Notes under the pieces: generated by a model | What the model was told of the DNA's origin: nothing | The model's database searches: none | Seen by the model: only the letters and a program-made list of their open reading frames with translations | Assembly (NCBI GenBank): GCA_019054805.1 | Contig: JAHQIY010000017.1 | Coordinates: forward strand, 1,922,001 to 1,986,000 | Reading direction: 5' to 3' | From: Brachionus manjavacas | Lineage: Eukaryota; Rotifera; Eurotatoria; Ploima; Brachionidae | Length of the DNA stretch: 64,000 bases | In this document: piece by piece, positions 50,410 to 62,002 of the stretch | How the letters are laid out: every line of letters begins with the position of its first letter | How positions within the stretch are numbered: position 1 is the stretch's first letter | Position numbers and translations under genes: made by a program

Positions 50410-52327
50410 ATGCAGCGACTAATTTTTAGAAAATTGAATGCAAAATTTCATAGAAATTTTTCAATTTGGAGTCATCGGAGTCAAAAATGGGACGAAAATG
50501 GATATCGCTCAGTGCCACACTACACCCAAAAGTCCTCGCTGTACATAAAACCAACCGAGGATTCCATCTTTCCAAAAATAATATCGCCAGAATTGAACAT
50601 GGACCGTTTGTTTGACACCAAAAACATTCTCAGATCAATGCTCAACTTAAACTTGGCTGCCCGTCACATTCATCTCAATCTTGACCACTTGCAAAAAGAC
50701 TTTTTTAAAATGCGATCTTTAGAAGACCAAATAGATCTATTGAAACAAGAAAAGAACCAAATATCGGAGCAAATAAACGCCTTGGTCAAATCACATGGAG
50801 GCATCGGATCAAAAAAAAAGACCATGCAGTCCCAAGCAGCTAAGCAATTGCTCAAATCAGCAAACGAAATAAAATCAAAAATAAATCAAATTTTCAAAGA
50901 ACTAGTTCCATTGCAAGAGATCGTCAACATTGCATGTCTTCGTCTTCCGAACACGCTACACTACAGCACACTTTATTTGCACAAGTACCATCTTAACCAG
51001 TATCTGGACAACGAGCTGTTTATTTACACTGAGCCAAAGGACGAACAAGCCCGGTCAGTTTTGTTCGAGTTCAACTCTAAAGACATTGATGATATTAAGA
51101 ACAGAGCATACTTGTTAAACGGGGCCAACAATTGGCAAGCCGTGTTGCAGGACTCGGTGGTAATTCAAGGCAAAAATTACCCAGCCAAGTATTCAAGTAA
51201 AGATTTGGATAATTGGTCTTTCATTGAACAGTCAGCAATTGACTCGGTGCTTAATAACCGATATTTGTGCGGCACTTATGCAAAGCTAGAGCAATGTTTA
51301 AGTGATTTTTTTCTTAGCAAAATTCAGGAATTGGATAGGGAAGAAAATTTTGAATACATCAAAAGTGCCAGTATGTTCAAATCAGCGCTGGTTGAAGGCT
51401 GTGGTAAAAAGTTTAATGATTTCCGAAACAACTTTAATGTGGTCCGGTTTGCATCAAATATTGAGCTATTACACTTAGCTGGATCGAGCTCGATCAGCTC
51501 GTTGGTTTTAAACTTTGTCAGGACCAGCATAAAGAGGAAATATTTACCATGGACTGTGTTCACTAATGGAAAAACATACTCGCCAAAAAAAGGCCAACTA
51601 AACACAATCGACTTTTTGACTTTGACTGATGACAACAGTTCATTTTTGTACAAGTACGATAAAGAGTCCAAGTCAGAAGAGGGTCTGACCGATGAGTTTT
51701 TGAAGCTTATATTAAAGAATGGCAAGGGTTATTTATTTGATTTAAAAAAAGAGCTCGAAAAGTATTTGATCAAACCGGACAGCAGCAGTCTTTGCCACAA
51801 CCAGAAGAGCATAGACCAAATTATTGTCTCCTATTTAAAACTGTTCATCTCGGCTTACAGAGAGTTTGACATAGCAATTCGCTTTGTGTGCATCAATGCC
51901 TATGATCTAAACTCGCGAGATTCCTTCAAGATTAAAGTAGAGGCCTATCTACCCAGTGAACAAAACTATGTTGCAGTAAGATCTAATTTTAGCTTTTAAT
52001 TTAGATTTTTATTTTTAGAATTTTTTCAAAAATTATTTTCTTGTGCTAAAAAATCATTTTTATTTTCTCAAGATAGGCGAAGTGTGCTTGCTAAATGACT
52101 ACATTAGTAGCCGGCTACAAATCAGAGTAGATGATGAGAGTTCATCGATAAAGCATGTTAACATGATTTACTGCAGACTGGTTGACTTGAGCCTGTTCAC
52201 TCAAATTTTAGTCGAGTCAAATTTAAAGGCTAGCTCGCAGCAATCACTTGATGAAAAGCTGATTAGCATTGAAAAAAATCTTGTCTTTGAGCTGCCTAAT
52301 TTTTTGGCAAAGTTTTACCTGCTTTGA
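50410..52327 (+). CDS. SLIMP-like mitochondrial seryl-tRNA synthetase paralogue
   Basis: Two exons, 50410-51975 and 52073-52327, give 606 residues. The N-terminus (MQRLIFRKLNAKFHRNFSIW) is basic and aromatic, like a mitochondrial import signal. Residues of about 85-175 form the two-helix tRNA-binding arm of seryl-tRNA synthetase (KQEKNQISEQINALVK, LKSANEIKSKINQIFKEL), followed by the family's LRLPNTLHYST. The class II core is only partly kept: LHLAGSSSISSLVLNFVR corresponds to the LaGTsE region, and NDYISSRLQIRV to the sQSRRL region. The motif 2 FRxE, the motif 3 arginine and other ATP/serine contacts are not apparent. This loss fits SLIMP, described from insects as an essential mitochondrial SerRS-like protein that does not aminoacylate and pairs with mitochondrial SerRS. 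A fast-evolving true SARS2 is the alternative, but I think it less likely. Confidence 0.75.
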
Positions 52328-52408
52328 ACACGTTCGGACAATCGAACACGTGATAAACAGCTAAATAAATATTCATCTATTTCTATTTTGTTCTTGTATT
52401 TAGATAAA

Positions 52409-54576
52409 ATGTTCAAATTTTACATTAAAAAGGCACTATTCACAAAATCAGTAAATAAAAATACTGGTACTTTTATTTTTAAAATTTAAATTTTAAATTA
52501 ACTTAAGAGTTCTGATTTTTATTAAATAAAATTTTAGTCGGAAGTGTCAATGTGAACTTTATGTCTAATTTAACAGGAATTTTGAATAATTCTGCACCCA
52601 AAATTAGTATACTTTTAATGAAATTTAATTGGAAAAATGTTATTTTATTTTGATTAGCAGGAGAGTGTGTAGAGTATGTCCAAGGCCAGTATGTCGAGGA
52701 ACTAGATGTAAACGAATATTTTTATTATTTGGACCAGCATGGACAAGTAATTAAATTTTTAATATTTTTAGGGGACTTTTAAGCAACAAAATTTAGGTTA
52801 TTTTAAAATTAATTTTCACTGATCTAATCATTGATTTCTACTTTACAATTTTAAAAAGATTTATAAATAAATTTTAACTTCTTAAGAACTGAAAGAAAAA
52901 AAATGCAAAACCCCCACTTCTATCATTCTTATTATTAATAGGTTTTTATTTTAATCTTTTGCACCGAAAGAATAAGCTACCAATTTTTTTTGAGGCATGA
53001 ATGGCATCTTCCAAAAAATAAGAAATAAAAATATTTTGTATTCTTATCAATTAAAACGGTATTCCTGTATCCTGTCTAGCTGTTTTTCGATAAGTATTCG
53101 AGAATATGAATACAAGAAAAAAATTTTTATTGGTATGAAAAGACCAAATTATTTTTAAACCACATTTTTATATTATTTAATAATAAAATCATTACTGTTT
53201 GGAGTCAATTTAAAGGTTTTTGTATTAAATATTTGTTACATTTAATAGTCAAATTTTTTTTAATTTAAAAATAGACTCAGTGATATCATCATATTTTTGC
53301 TACTTGTGATAAAATAGATATTTTTTATTTAAATTTTTATCATTATCTTTTTAATCTTTTATTGAAATTAAAATCACAATAGGTATTTAAGTTTAAGAAA
53401 TAAATCCAATTAAAAAAAAAGATACAAAAATAAAAAATTTAATAGTCAAATTTTATAGGTTTAATAAAATAACTTATTACATAATAAATTTAATATATGA
53501 TTATTATTTCAGATAATAAACTTTTCTCAAATTTTTTGCGCATTTTTACCAAATTTTTACTGAAATTTATCGTTTCAAAATTCGCATCTTACGTAAATTT
53601 ACGTAAAAATCAGTAAATTTTTTTTTCAATATTTCTTTCTAATTTATTTGAATTTACTGAAAAAAGTTAAAAGGCATTTTTTAGCATTTTTGTTTTACTC
53701 AATTTCTCCAAAAATAAATAATTTTTACAAATTTAATTTTTCAAAAATTTACGAAAATAATCGCACTAGTATCAGATCAAAAAATAACACTAGTTTTTTA
53801 TGAAAGAAAATCTTATTTTCTATAAGCTTTTTTGAACTTACATCTAAGCATCTAAACAAACAAGTTAATTTGATTTAAACTTTCAAAAAAAGCTTTTCCT
53901 TGATGATACAAAGCATAAATCTTTTGCTTCGTGCTACAAAGGTATTCACGTATTTTTTGCTTTAAAAATCAATTGAATTTTTAAAAACTTAGAGCAGCGA
54001 TTTTTGCAGTACTTTTTTGAGAATCTCCGTATTAACATCAAAGAACGCTATAGAAATGAATTCCCGTATGTATCACTTTCTGGAAGTGAACGTAACTATC
54101 TGAGATGTAACGACCTTCCTTTTGTAATTACTTATTTGGATGAAAAGAACGATCTTCTTCATTTGAATCAGATTAACTCAGCACATTGGTTATTTCATTT
54201 TGATCCAAAGCGACTTTGCCACAATCCGCAAAACGAACGCCTGTATTATTTGTTCGAAGACAAAGAGCTGGTGTATTCAGAACGAAGGCTAAAATGTGAC
54301 CATGATGACCCGAAGCGCATGACTCATTTAGACAAATTGCCATGTCGCATCGCTCTGGTCAAACCTCAATTGGCCATTCATTTTATGAAAAAGACCAAAG
54401 TCGTGACAGAAAAAGACCAAAAGCTAGCTGAAGAACCATTGTATAAATTTGTATATAAAGCAACTGAATATGACTTGAATAACATCAGTTTATGTCCAAA
54501 CATATTAGAGCTTTTGAGAAAATTTAGTATGTACGGCAAAGAAATAAATTTTAAAAGACTAATTGAAAAAAAATAA
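52409..54576 (+). CDS. UPF0598 (C8orf82-like) protein, copy 1
   Basis: Four exons join in phase: 52409-52466, 52661-52746, 53893-53941 and 53993-54576, giving 258 residues (human C8orf82 about 216). After a basic N-terminus (MFKFYIKKALFTKS), which could be a mitochondrial targeting peptide, come CVEYVQGQYVEELDVNEYFY, YLDQHGQ, then LFLDDTKHKSFASCYK. Next are the family hallmarks SLSGSERNYLRCNDLPFVIT, NERLYYLF and LPCRIALVK. Function in animals is not settled. The ATG lies 81 bp after the SLIMP stop and six bases after TGTATTTAG, a splice-acceptor-like site, suggesting trans-splicing or operon-style expression. The third intron-bounded exon is 49 bp, as in copy 2. Intron 2 is about 1.15 kb and AT-rich. 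Confidence 0.88.
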
Positions 54577-54836
54577 TTTTTTTTTATCATTTTTTTTTTT
54601 CGCTGTAAATTTTGAATAAATTTTGGATAAATTTTTGATTAATTTTTTAATTTTGATTCTAAAAGGAAGCCTTTTAGACGGCTTTTTTTAAATAGCTAAA
54701 ATTTTTCTGATCTTAGCAATTGTGAAGGAAAAAATTAAACCAGAAAGTTATTCTTATTCTGATAGATGAAAATATTTGAATTATTTTTTTTTAAGTAGAA
54801 AAAGATTATTTAAAAAAAAATTAAAATTTATCTAGT

Positions 54837-55763
54837 ATGTTTAGAGCATTAGTCAATTCAAGTCAACCAAAAAGGTTCTTTTTGAATTCTTTGGGTAAAC
54901 AATTTAAAGGAAATTTGACTTAATTTAAAATTTGATGCCCCAAAGCTGGTCTTGCCAACCAACGAGCTTATTCACAATTAACAAATCAATCCACACCCAG
55001 TGACATTGCATATGTTCAGGGCCAATATACAGAAAACAATAAGATACGTGAATATTTTTATTTTTTAGATCATCAGGGCCAAGTAGATAAAAACTAATAG
55101 TTTAAAATTATCTATAGATAAAGTTTTTTCTAGCTTTTTTTAGATGACACCAAGATCAAAAACTTTACATCGTGCTATAAAGGCAAGTTTTGTTTCTAAA
55201 ATTTAGAATACTTTTTTTTTTAATTCAGGAATTTTATTTTTTTAGAAAAAAAATTTTTGGAATTTTTTTTCCGAAAGCTAAGAAAAAACAATTCCAAACA
55301 CTATGCTGAAAAATTTGCATTTGTATCTTACTGTGGCGTTGAAAGAAACTTTTTGCGCTGCGATGACCTGCCATTTGTAATAACATCGTTGGATGAAAAG
55401 AATGGTTTGATTCAGCTAAATCAAATAAATTCATCCCACTGGTCATTTAGGTTTCATCCGGCCAATTTGTTTCATGATCCAGCAAGTGGACGTTTGTACT
55501 ACTTGTTTGAGGACCAGGAGCTGATAAGACAAGATTCCTCTTGTGAACATCATCCAGGTCGTGCAACGCATCTGAAAAATTTGCCATGCCGAGTAGCCCT
55601 TGTCAAATCGGACATTAGTATCCGACTCATGGATAAGATAATTGACAAAGGTGAAAAAAATTTCAAATTTGAATACAAATCAAATGTTTATGATTTGAAT
55701 AATGATCCGAATAGCAAAATTAGTCAGCTAGTGAAGCAGTTTAGTAATTTAAAACAAATATGA
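54837..55763 (+). CDS. UPF0598 (C8orf82-like) protein, copy 2
   Basis: Tandem paralogue starting 260 bp after copy 1. Exons 54837-54894, 54946-55082, 55134-55182 and 55246-55763 join in phase, giving 253 residues. Exons 1 and 3 (58 and 49 bp) have exactly the lengths of copy 1, which supports both models. It reads AYVQGQYTENNKIREYFYF, LDHQGQ, LFLDDTKIKNFTSCYK, then YCGVERNFLRCDDLPFVIT, GRLYYLF and LPCRVALVK. The third intron appears to use a GC donor (AAAG|GCAAGT) where copy 1 has GT. The shared core differs at many positions, so the duplication is not recent. A CTAG acceptor-like site lies just before the ATG. Confidence 0.87.
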
Positions 55764-57274
55764 TCGAATTCCTAAATGGCATTCCAAATTAAAGTGACTT
55801 AATTATTAGCTTTAAATATTTATCTAAATAAAATTATTTGTAATTGTAATTTTGAACATATATTTTTATTCAGAGTTGTTTAAAAGTCAAAAGTCTCAAA
55901 TCAAGTCCGAGTTTTTTTTTCAGTGACTTGAACTTTAATTTGGGACTTTTAAACAACTTTATTTTTATTAATTTTTGTTTAAATTTAAAAGAAGATTTTC
56001 AAAAAGAAATTAATAAATTAATCTCTGTCAAACTATAAGCTTAGAAACTTTGGTGGAGGGAAATTTGTTCATTGAAAATCATTAATAAAAGAAGATTCTG
56101 ATCTCGGTACAGTCTTTAATTTTTGAACAATCGAATATTGAGCTTACTTTGAGGTATAAAAAATACACAAAAAATTAATTCAATATCTAAAAATATATCA
56201 ACTGAATTAATAATTATAAAAATTATAAATAATGTTTTAAAATATTTAAATTTTCGTAACAAATGATTTAATGATAATTAAATATTTATTAAGTTAAAAT
56301 CTAGCAAAATCTAATTAGGAACAGTAAAAAATTAAAAAAAGAGTACTAAAAGATTTTTGACATCTTTCCAGCCGATTCAATAAGTAAATATTTAGCTGTT
56401 GAAGATGGTTTTAAAAAAATGATATTAACACATTCTCTGTCAATAGTCTCTTCTTTCAGGAGTTTCAAAAGAAAATTTCTTTAATTTCAAATATATATAA
56501 TTATATACATAATTTAATTTCAAATACTCAATTTCCGGGTAGATTTTCATTAATGTTTAATGATCTTGGATTTTATATGACAAAACTGAATTTTTTCCAT
56601 TTGCTCTTTATGATCAAATAAAAAGATGTGCTCTTCATGTCAGAGAAAAGATAAATAATGAGTTTATTCCAATCATCATTGGCTTTAATATAAGAAATCA
56701 TCACTACAATCATTGATTGTAAAATTATTTACGTTAAAATAGGGAAGAGAGGATTCATCAATATTAAATAATAAAAATGTTTCTATTGATGATGTTTCTA
56801 TTGTTTCTATTGATTGATGAATAGATAGAATAATGTTGATAAGTTTTCAAAAATTTCATAAATTTTTGAATTTTTTGTCAAGTTGAATCAGCAAACAGCA
56901 CATTAATAGAAAGTTAATAATTTTAAGAAATTTTGATTTTAGTTTAAGTGATGAAGCGAATGTTTCCGGTCTTAGCATTTTTAATTTGTTTTAAAGGGAC
57001 AAAAAATATGCAAAAAAAATATTTTAAAAAATTTTTGAGTCGGAGATTTTTTACACCAGATACTCTTAAAGACAAACACCCTTTATTTTGTTAAATTTAG
57101 TTAATTTTGATTAAACTATAAAAAATATAAACAAAAAATTAAATTCTTGTTCTGTTCGTTTGATAATTAACTATGTTCTTTGTTTTGATCTCTATCTTGC
57201 TGTTCTATTGTTGTTCCAGTCTTTTAAGCTTTCCAGCTAGATCCCGTTCATTTCTAAAAAATTACTTAGGTAAT
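55764..57274. other. Non-coding tract downstream of UPF0598 copy 2
   Basis: Apart from the small MITE at 55871-55961, nothing is recognised. A tandem ATGTTTCTATTGATG repeat lies near 56777-56810. The short plus-strand frame at 57173-57418 is antisense to OTU-like sequence and is not counted. Confidence 0.45.
55871..55961. mobile_element. 91-bp hAT-like MITE derivative with 8-bp target duplication
   Basis: Left end CAGAGTTGTTTAAAAGTCAA; right end, reverse complemented, TAAAGTTGTTTAAAAGTCCC. It is flanked on both sides by TTTTTATT (55863-55870 and 55962-55969). It is a near-minimal copy of the family at 38304-38819, folding on itself almost completely. Confidence 0.7.
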
Positions 57275-57480
57275 TTAATTATTTCTCAATTTGTTGTAAA
57301 AAATAGATGCTTCCCATTTAACATTATTGTGAAATTTCAAAACTCTTCCATTCTCAATACCGATTCGAACCCCAGTACGATATCGAATTTCTACATGACC
57401 CATTTCATTGCCATATAAAGCTTTGCTTTTGATCCTAAACAAGCAGTTACCATCACCCAAATATTTTTCAGGGTAATCTC
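57275..57480 (-). pseudogene. OTU-like cysteine-protease fragment, probably from a mobile element
   Basis: The minus-strand frame reads GDGNCLFRIKSKALYGNEMG, then HVEIRYRTGV and VKWEASIFYNKL. This fits the catalytic-cysteine region of OTU domains (GDGNClFra.s..lyG...H..iR). Only a short piece remains and no complete domain is visible. OTU domains of this kind travel with several mobile-element types, and the neighbourhood is full of them. Confidence 0.6.
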
Positions 57481-57821
57481 ACTTATTTCAACACTTGTAA
57501 ATGTTGACAAAATTTTTAAACAAGTTTGATCAATCAAATCGAATTTGAAAAAACACACAACATCTCAGAACAATAGCAATTTTTATTTGTCTTTCAACAA
57601 TTTTTTTTTCATTTATTTCTTCATACTTAAATGAATGATTAAACTTTCATAAACATTTTTGAAAAGTAGCTATACTTGTCTTTAAAATAAGAGTGAAAGA
57701 AAAAAATAAATTTGATAAATAGACTACATTTGGTTATATTTTGATTTGCAATAATGCTTGATGGGTGTTTTGATATAACCAGATAAGATTTCAAATTTAG
57801 TATATTTACTCTATCAGTCTT

Positions 57822-58070
57822 AATAATTCACATGAAAATTTTTAAAGATAAAAATATTCCGATGTTCATAATAGGTGACTTCAATGCAGACCTTTTCAGG
57901 CTCACTTGTCAAAAATCTTCAAATATAAATAAGTTAGATAATCTAATATACCTTTTTATACATAATAATAATCTAGTTCTACTAGGCTCATTAAACGATA
58001 GCTACCATAGCAAAACTACATCTTGTCTTGCTCCGAAGGTCTCCTGATCTAGCTTATTATTATTTTCTAA
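57822..58070 (+). mobile_element. LINE endonuclease fragment joined to a 3' tail
   Basis: The frame contains MKIFKDKNIPMFIIGDFNAD, LFRL and NNLVLL, the GDFN catalytic block of the endonuclease/exonuclease/phosphatase-type domain in LINE ORF2. Directly after it comes AGCTACCATAGCAAAACTAC ... CTTGCTCCGAAGGTCTCC and TTATTATTATT, matching the tail at 45832-45907. The reverse transcriptase is absent, so this is an internally deleted LINE copy. Confidence 0.65.
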
Positions 58071-58254
58071 AAATGCTATCTAATTTGCTATTATTTATTT
58101 TTTTTAACTGTGCATAGCTTATGAATAGAAGCGTGGTAGAGAAAGCATTAATTTCTTGCCAACATTTTTATTTCGAAAGCGTATTTTTTATTTTTTCTTA
58201 GAGCATTATTTTTTTATATTTCAACAGATCGATTTTTGACTTAAAACAGCCCCT

Positions 58255-61050
58255 GCACTGTGTTCGCTTGCATCAGTTTCCGGTCTAAAAATCTTCTTTG
58301 AAGTCTGGAAGTATTAGAACACCCTTTTTCCCGTCATCCGGTGTTGTTAGACATGTCCGGATATCATCAAAGCTTGCCTGTCTCTTCTCGTTCCGATCAA
58401 AATTTCTACTTTTTTCAGTTGCCTCGTGCAGTGGTATTGCTAATTCAGCAAAACCTAAAACATAACGTCGATAGTGGTTAGCCAGTCCCAAAAAACTCGG
58501 CAATTGTTTGATTGTTTTTGGACTTTTGTTTCTGAACAAAACTTTTATTTTACTGGGTGAAGGCTTAACAATGCTATTAAAGAGGACTTGGCCGAGATAT
58601 TCAATGGATGAGACAAGCCAATCGCACTTCTCCTAATTAATAACTAAAAATGCAGCTCGGATTCGCTCAAGCACTTTCCGTCCATGAATGTAATGCCCCT
58701 CCAACGTCTTAGAGAAAATAATGATGTCATCAAAATAGACAAGGCAAAAGAGTTCAAGATTACTTTAAGTGATTTTTCCATGGTCCGGTGAAACGTCGCT
58801 GGTGCATTTGTCAGCTCGAACGACATGACGTCGTTTCTATTTTTGTTAGTGGGTAGCTTTCCTTTATGGTAAGTTCATTAAGTTTCCGGTTATCGATACA
58901 CAACCGAATTTTTGCATTACTTTTCTAGATTAACACTATTTGGGAGGCCCATGGAAACTCGCCTTCTCTGATCTGCCGTCAACATGTCGTCGATTTTGTT
59001 CGTCGGTTCTTCCACAGTTCTGAGGTTATTACGCTCGATACCAGGCACCGGTCCGAGGGCTGTTTTTCCATTTGAAAAGTTGCTATTGCTATTAATTTTA
59101 TCTAAGTTTTTCTTAAACAGCGCTGACCTGGTGCATTCCAGATAGTCCTTAATGTCTGCCAGTCAGTCCAGTCTATTCGACGTCTAACCCGATTAGACAG
59201 TCGTTTACCAGTTAATCCACAAAAATTATTCCCACTTCACTTTCAAAACCGATCAATTTCACGGAACACCTTCCCTCTCCAATTACTTTGACATGGCCTC
59301 CAACACAAGTCATTTTATATTTAAATTAAGATTTAATTCGACGAAAATGTTGTGATTATCGTCTCCAAAGTTTCATCTATTGGTTTTAGGGCTGCACCAG
59401 GTGTCTTTCAATGGTCCAAGATTCGTTTCGCCACTATTGTACTAACCGTTCCAGTGTCTAGCAGAAAAGTTACGGGCTCGTTATTCATTTCCAAAGAACC
59501 CACGATGCTTTCATCAAACATTATTTGATTGATTACTTGATTAGACAGGCTTTGCTCTGTTCGATTCTTATTTCCTAACATTGACAGTTTCATTTGCTTT
59601 TTTCTGGAATAGCAGTCTGCTATCATGTAACCTGGTTTTCCACAGTTCTGACATAATTTTTTGGTTTCTTGTGAGACCGATGGTTCGATTTGTTCGCGAA
59701 TTCTATGAAAAGAATCATTCATTTTACTTTTCCTAAGGTAACAATCCACTCCCCAATGACCATTTTTGTCGCAGAACAGACATACCTTGCCACTTTCTGG
59801 AGTTACTTGCTGGTCAATCTGGTGTGGCCATCTTACATGGTTGTGGACCTCTTAGTTACAATTTTCCAGGTATATCGTTTTTTCCGTGTCCAGCGTGTTA
59901 TGTTGGTTTTCGTTCAAAATTTGAAGTCTGGCATATGTTTGAACCACCAAGTCAGAGCAAGTTTGTGGATTCGAAACATCGACTCTCCAAAACACGGCTT
60001 TTTCACTCAAACCGGTCATAAATCTTTCTTTCACTAAGTAATCATAGCGGTTCTGCATAAAGTTACATGTAAAGACAAAAGCAGTCCATGCCAAGATCTA
60101 CAAATTAGGAAAGAAATCACGAAAATCCTCACCGGGTAGCTGTTTTCGGTTACAAAAATTCGGCTACAGCTTCTGTTTGTGAAGCTGGTTGCTTTCCGAA
60201 CATTTTGATCATCTGTTTTTCAAGTTCGCTTATATCTGTATGTCCTTTCAGAGCTTTGAACTCGAACCTACTTAGACAATCGTTGTCCAAAAGGTTACAA
60301 GAAAATTTCTCAGATCAGCTTCGTTTATCCTGTTATTGTCAACGAATAACTTAAATCTATTCCATTTAGTGCGAAAATCTTGCTTCAGTGTAAAGATTAC
60401 CGGCAAAAAGACCATTATTTAGATGGTTTGGATTCCTTTGTATTTTGAATCGTAATTGTTTTTTTTTCCTCTCTCTTCCGGGCATTTTCTTTAGCACCAT
60501 TTTCTGACCCTTTGTTAAGTCAAACAGTACGGCATTATTTAAAGGGTTAATTGACGTGTCCAAATTCGCATATTGCCTTATATTTTTTGAAAATTTTATA
60601 TTCTCCTCTACTGGGTAATTCAACGTTGGCTCCTGTCACGACTCCTTAAAAGGGTTTGTTTCTTGCCATTTATACGCAATTGCACCTTCCTTAAATGATC
60701 TCTTTTGTTTTTCGATCTGCTCTAACTACAATTTTTTCTCGTGATGTTCCGCTTCTGAACTGTAGTTCAAATTTCGCCCTGAAATAGAAAAAGAACGTAC
60801 CCAACTATTCCCAGTGAATCATATGTTTCTCGGTTCGGTTTTGATCGCTGACTTTTCAAAATAATCTTGGCGAACCTTTTCCAGAGTCCCGTTGAACAGA
60901 TCATTTGAGTTGGCGAACTGCAGTTCAGAATTAGACTCTTTTTTCTGACTAGTCCAGAGGTTTACAGACATTTTCATCACACAGATTTCAACAAATTGAA
61001 TTAAAAATACCACTGCAAAAGTACCACTCCAAAATTTCATTATGTTGACC
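58255..61050 (-). mobile_element. Ty3/gypsy-type LTR retrotransposon fossil
   Basis: On the minus strand, from right to left, there are a gag-like region, a CCHC-type zinc knuckle, an aspartic-protease-like segment, reverse-transcriptase segments, and the start of the region following the reverse transcriptase, near 58290-58540. The order and motifs are those of Ty3/gypsy (Metaviridae) elements. The copy is broken in many places and ends before any integrase; no pair of long terminal repeats was recognised. It is clearly more GC-rich than its surroundings, so it has probably not been resident long enough to drift to local composition, though no date can be given. Confidence 0.85.
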
Positions 61051-61141
61051 TAAGTTTCCATGGTCCGCTGAAATCAGTAGATAAATAGTTCCCCTTCAAT
61101 TTTTCAAACATATTAATTATTTTTTGATATGTTTTGTGGTC

Positions 61142-61672
61142 ATACCGTCTCCGCATTAGCCGGACAACCTTTAAGCGGGCGTTAATTTTGCCGGTCAGCT
61201 AGGCGGTCTATTTCACGGACCGCCAAATTAAACGGTCTAAAATAAACGGGCGGCCAAATAACCGGCCAACTAAATACAGGCGGTCATTTTATTTTTTGTA
61301 AAATTTTGAAAAATAAAAAATAAATCTTAAAATACTTTTTAAAATAAATAAAGAAATTTTTTTTTATTTTTTGATCATTTTAACTAGTTATTCTTTTAAA
61401 AATTAAAAAACATTATTTCGAAAAATTTCAATTTAAGTGGCTAACCGCCAAAAATTTGGCCGTACTTTTGACCGCTTCTATTTTTTAGAAGGGCCTTTTT
61501 TTTTAGGCTGTTTTTTAGACCGCGTTTTTTGTTGACCGTATTTTTTGGCCACTCTTATATTTTAGACCATTTATTTTGGCGGTCCGAAAAATAGACCGCT
61601 TAGCTGACCGGCCAAATGACCGCAAAAACCGTTCGTGTATTGGACCGGTTTGTCTTAACCGTATCCAACACT
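61142..61672. mobile_element. Foldback-like inverted-repeat element rich in CGGTC/GGCCAA words
   Basis: The left arm (about 61142-61288) and right arm (about 61440-61670) are inverted copies around an AT-rich centre. The best-kept core is 61190-61244 against 61558-61613, with about five mismatches over some 55 bases by eye (both contain GCCGGTCAGCTA, GCGGTCTATTT and CGGACCGCCAAA). Degenerate units such as CGGCCAAATAAC recur inside the arms. The outer right end, reverse complemented, is TAGTGTTGGATACGG, reminiscent of hAT ends, but no clear target duplication was found. No coding capacity is seen. Confidence 0.7.
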
Positions 61673-62002
61673 AATATTATCTTGATAAAAATTAGAGTGT
61701 CCTAGATGGTCTTTGTGCAAAATTTGTTTAAATTTGGTCCAAAAAAATCACTTCGTTTTTAATTCTTAAAATTTTGAACATTCTTTTTTTAATAATACTA
61801 AAAACACTTAACAACCGTAAATAACATAAAATAACATAACAACAATTTTTTTTCTAAAAAATTTTTTTTCAATTTTTTTAACTTCCGCTTATCTTTTTTT
61901 TTAAACTAGAAATCAGATTTTATTTTTTTCATTAGAAAAACATTTTAAAAACAAGATCTGGCTATGAGATAAAAATTTATTAAATCAAAACTAGAAAAAA
62001 TA
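61673..62002. other. Short AT-rich spacer beyond the NSUN2 3' end
   Basis: Non-coding sequence with poly-A/T runs. It probably contains the 3'UTR and poly(A) signal of the minus-strand NSUN2 gene. Confidence 0.4.

Noticed and set aside
50410-52327. Annotation as an ordinary active seryl-tRNA synthetase
   Set aside because: The motif 2 and motif 3 signature residues are not found, although the arm and flanking landmarks are.
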